Source of the DNA: Sulfuricurvum sp. IAE1
Lineage (GTDB): Bacteria > Campylobacterota > Campylobacteria > Campylobacterales > Sulfurimonadaceae
NCBI GenBank assembly: GCA_945867285.1
Contig: CAMBHX010000070.1
Span: 1-8,162 of the forward strand
DNA length: 8,162 bases
Reading direction: 5' to 3'
Shown here: piece after piece, positions 6,058 to 8,162 of the stretch
How the letters are laid out: each line of letters starts with the position of its first letter
How positions within the stretch are numbered: position 1 is the first letter of the stretch
Translations under genes and position numbers: made by a program
Notes under the pieces: generated by a model
The model's input: the letters and a program-made list of their open reading frames with translations, nothing else
What the model was told of the DNA's origin: nothing
Database searches by the model: none

Positions 6058-8022
6058 ATGATTGAAAGTTCCTTGTATAAATTGGATTTGTTTAATAATG
6101 GTCCCGTTGTGATCTTTATTTGGAAAAATGAATCAGGATGGCCCGTTGAATCAATTACTAATAATATTTTAGATATTTATGGACATGACTCAAAGCAGTA
6201 TCTTTCCGGCGAATTAAAGTATATGGATCAAATTCATCCAGATGATCTCCCACGCGTCTCAAAAGAGGTAGTTGCTGCTAGTAATAATATTGAATCTAAC
6301 TCATTTGTACACCAACCCTACCGTTATTTGGATGGCTTTGGAAAATACCGCTGGGTCAAAGATTCGAGCCAAATTATTCGTTCTGAAAATGGAGATATTA
6401 CCCACTTTATTGGTTATTTAGTTGATGTAACTATTGAAACAAAACTACAAGAGGAGAGTAATAGACTCAAAGAGCGCTTGGATTTAGCGTGGACAGGAAC
6501 AGGAGATGGACTTTGGGACTGGGACATTGAGCGCAATATTGTCTATTTTTCTCCCCGGTGGAAAGAAATGCTTGGATTCCATCAAGATGAGTTTCCCAAT
6601 GAAGTAAGCGCTTTTTTTGAGATTATTCATTTCGAAGATAAACCTCTAGTTGAAGATCTGTTAAATCATCATTTCTCAAATCCAGAAAATATCCCTTATG
6701 AAATTGATGTACGACTTTGCTGTAAAAATGGTGAATACAAATGGATTAAAATCCGAGGAAAAGCTACTTTGAGTTCCGAAGGAATACCGCTTAGAATGAC
6801 TGGAGCGCATACGGATATTTCAAAAGAGGTTGAATTACTTCAAGAAATCAAAAATCAAAAACAACTTTATCAAAATTTAATGCAATTCGCTAAAGAAAAA
6901 GAAGAGCTACTAGAAACATTATTAAACTCTATAACCGAGGGTGTTTATGGATTTGATGATAGCGGTAAATGCATATTTGTCAATCAAAAGTTTTTGCAAC
7001 TTCTTGGATATGATCATGAGGATGAGATTTTAGGTAAAAATATTCACAGACTCATTCATCATACAAAAAAGGATGGCTCTGAATGCTCAGAAGATCAATG
7101 TATGATTTATAAGGCGAATCGTATTTACGAATCATGTCATGCAAAAAATGAAATATTTTGGAAACGTGACGGAACATCTATTGAGGTTGACTACTGGTCT
7201 AGTCCAATACACAATGAACATTATAATGGTTCAGTTGTTACCTTTTTAGACGTTACGACCAAAAATCGCCTCAAGCGTGAACGTAAATTGCAAGAAGAAC
7301 AAATGCTTCAACAGTCACGTCTCGCACAAATGGGTGAAATGATCTCCATGATTGCTCATCAATGGAGACAGCCTTTAATGGCGATATCCATCGCTGTAAT
7401 AAACATGAAGTTGGATGCTCAACTAGAAAATTTTGATCTAAAAACCAAGGACGGACGTGATGCTCAAAAAAATGCTTATCTTGATGAGCTTAACAATATT
7501 GAAGGCTATATTGAAAATTTGACAACAACTATTGACGATTTCAGAAATTTTTATAAACCAGATAAAAAATTAGCGTTATGTTCATTTCATGAAATATCTG
7601 CTAAAGCTCTAAATATTATACAAAAATCATTAGACATGGCGGGTATTACGATAATAGAAGAGTATTTTGATGAGATGAAGATAGAAATGCATGAGAATGA
7701 AGTGATACAGGTTGTCCTAAATATATTCAAGAATGCTCAAGACAATTTCAAAGAGAAGAAAACAGTAAAACCTCAAATAAAAATCACCTCTAAAAACAAC
7801 ATACTTGACATTAGTGATAATGGTGGGGGAATACCCGATAGTATTATTGAAAAAATTTTTGATCCCTATTTTTCTACTAAAGATGAAAAGAATGGAACAG
7901 GATTGGGTTTATATATGTCAAAAATGATTGTTGAAGAGCATCATAATGGAATACTAAAAGCTGAAAATAAGAATGGTGGTGTTTTATTTAAAATCATACT
8001 TGGTTCAGATCTTAATTTCTAA
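6058..8022 (+). CDS. Soluble triple-PAS sensor histidine kinase
   Basis: A 654-aa protein with no transmembrane segments, hence a cytosolic sensor. PAS1 (about 16-126) and PAS2 (about 140-258) are PAS_3-type with PAC ends ('YRYLDGFGKYRWVKD', 'GYLVDVT'; 'CKNGEYKWIKIRG', 'GAHTDIS'). A coiled-coil-like helix (about 258-288) leads to PAS3 (about 288-402), which has 'DGSECSEDQCMIYKA' (339-353), a Cys-containing form of an insertion seen in many kinase PAS domains. The dimerisation/phosphoacceptor segment has 'MIAHQWRQPL' with H434, the variant common in Campylobacterota. The HATPase_c domain shows the N box ('NIFKNAQDN', N559), G1 ('DISDNGGGIP', 584-593), F box ('FDPYFSTK', 601-608) and G2 ('GTGLGLYM', 613-620), so it should be catalytically active. 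It should autophosphorylate on H434 and pass phosphate to a receiver. The REC-PAS-PAS protein is the nearest candidate with an intact receiver; the minus-strand REC-like protein is a poor one. The ligand is unknown. Confidence 0.93.
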   Translation: MIESSLYKLDLFNNGPVVIFIWKNESGWPVESITNNILDIYGHDSKQYLSGELKYMDQIHPDDLPRVSKEVVAASNNIESNSFVHQPYRYLDGFGKYRWVKDSSQIIRSENGDITHFIGYLVDVTIETKLQEESNRLKERLDLAWTGTGDGLWDWDIERNIVYFSPRWKEMLGFHQDEFPNEVSAFFEIIHFEDKPLVEDLLNHHFSNPENIPYEIDVRLCCKNGEYKWIKIRGKATLSSEGIPLRMTGAHTDISKEVELLQEIKNQKQLYQNLMQFAKEKEELLETLLNSITEGVYGFDDSGKCIFVNQKFLQLLGYDHEDEILGKNIHRLIHHTKKDGSECSEDQCMIYKANRIYESCHAKNEIFWKRDGTSIEVDYWSSPIHNEHYNGSVVTFLDVTTKNRLKRERKLQEEQMLQQSRLAQMGEMISMIAHQWRQPLMAISIAVINMKLDAQLENFDLKTKDGRDAQKNAYLDELNNIEGYIENLTTTIDDFRNFYKPDKKLALCSFHEISAKALNIIQKSLDMAGITIIEEYFDEMKIEMHENEVIQVVLNIFKNAQDNFKEKKTVKPQIKITSKNNILDISDNGGGIPDSIIEKIFDPYFSTKDEKNGTGLGLYMSKMIVEEHHNGILKAENKNGGVLFKIILGSDLNF

Positions 8023-8091
8023 AAATTGTAATATGATGGACTGGTTTTTTCTTAAAACAGTATTGAGTGTAAATAATAATTGCAATGTAGC

Positions 8092-8097
8092 TATAAT
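8092..8097 (+). promoter_or_regulatory. Candidate -10 box for the gene at the right edge
   Basis: An exact TATAAT lies 22 bp before an AGGAG-type ribosome binding site region end and 30 bp before the ATG at 8128. No good -35 is at 17 bp; TTGAGT at 8063-8068 is 23 bp away, too far for a standard spacer. Campylobacterota housekeeping promoters often lack a -35 hexamer, so this remains plausible. Confidence 0.4.
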
Positions 8098-8127
8098 TGG
8101 TCAAAAATGCTATAGGAGCGTGTTGTG

Positions 8128-8162
8128 ATGTTAGTAAAAATGCCTTCCCTTCTTTATGGAAC
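8128..8162 (+). CDS. Start of an unidentified gene, 3'-truncated by the window edge
   Basis: An open frame begins ATG TTA GTA AAA (M-L-V-K-M-P-S-L-L-Y-G...) and runs off the window. AGGAG at 8114-8118 lies 9 nt before this ATG and 6 nt before an in-frame GTG at 8125, so either codon could be the true start. Only 11 complete codons are visible, which is too little to assign a family. A new promoter-like TATAAT upstream suggests it is not simply the last gene of the kinase transcript. Confidence 0.55.
   Translation, partial: MLVKMPSLLYG

Noticed and set aside
8043..8052. T-rich run after the kinase gene as a terminator
   Set aside because: No GC-rich stem precedes it; only weak AT pairings are possible.
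8080..8085. TTGCAA at the right-edge promoter as a shared operator with 2477-2497
   Set aside because: The same hexamer also occurs inside coding sequence (for example near 5553, 6996 and 7287), and its spacing to the -10 box differs, so it looks like chance.

Overview
The window looks like a chromosomal segment from a Campylobacterota (epsilonproteobacterial) genome, probably a sulfur- or nitrate-metabolising relative of Sulfuricurvum or Sulfurimonas. This rests on the AT-rich coding style, the 'HQWRQPL' phosphoacceptor box of the kinase (common in that phylum), and the density of soluble PAS/REC signalling proteins. It is an inference from style, not a database match.

Layout. Bases 2-1846 (+) are the 3' four-fifths or more of tex, a housekeeping RNA-binding transcription accessory protein, cut by the window edge. 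It converges with, and overlaps by 17 bp, a small minus-strand gene (1830-2237) for a stand-alone receiver-like protein with degenerate phosphorylation residues and a Cys/His cluster. Next comes a roughly 355-bp AT-rich intergenic region (2238-2592) rich in regulatory-looking structure: a short perfect inverted repeat at the minus gene's promoter, a perfect FNR-type palindrome TTGAT-N4-ATCAA at 2444-2457, a 10-bp direct repeat with 11-bp period, and tandem TATAAT-containing repeats.

From 2593 onward the segment is a signalling block. A REC-PAS-PAS protein with no output domain (2593-3819) is followed after 4 bp by a GTG-started 708-aa protein with an N-terminal WD40-like beta-propeller and a long alpha-helical C-terminal half (3824-5950). 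These two are almost certainly co-transcribed and translationally coupled. A soluble triple-PAS histidine kinase (6058-8022) follows behind its own good sigma-70-type promoter (TTGATA-17-TATAAT). The window ends a few codons into another plus-strand gene (about 8128).

Working hypothesis. The kinase senses a cytosolic, possibly redox or respiratory, signal with its PAS domains and may phosphorylate the REC-PAS-PAS protein. That protein cannot bind DNA by any domain I can see, so its output would be through protein contacts, and the coupled propeller-plus-solenoid protein is the obvious candidate partner. The first PAS of the receiver protein resembles the Aer (aerotaxis, FAD) PAS, and the FNR-like site upstream fits an oxygen/redox theme. 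The kinase-receiver pairing, the receiver-propeller interaction and the signal are all inferred. No RNA genes, CRISPR arrays, insertion sequences or convincing intrinsic terminators were seen.
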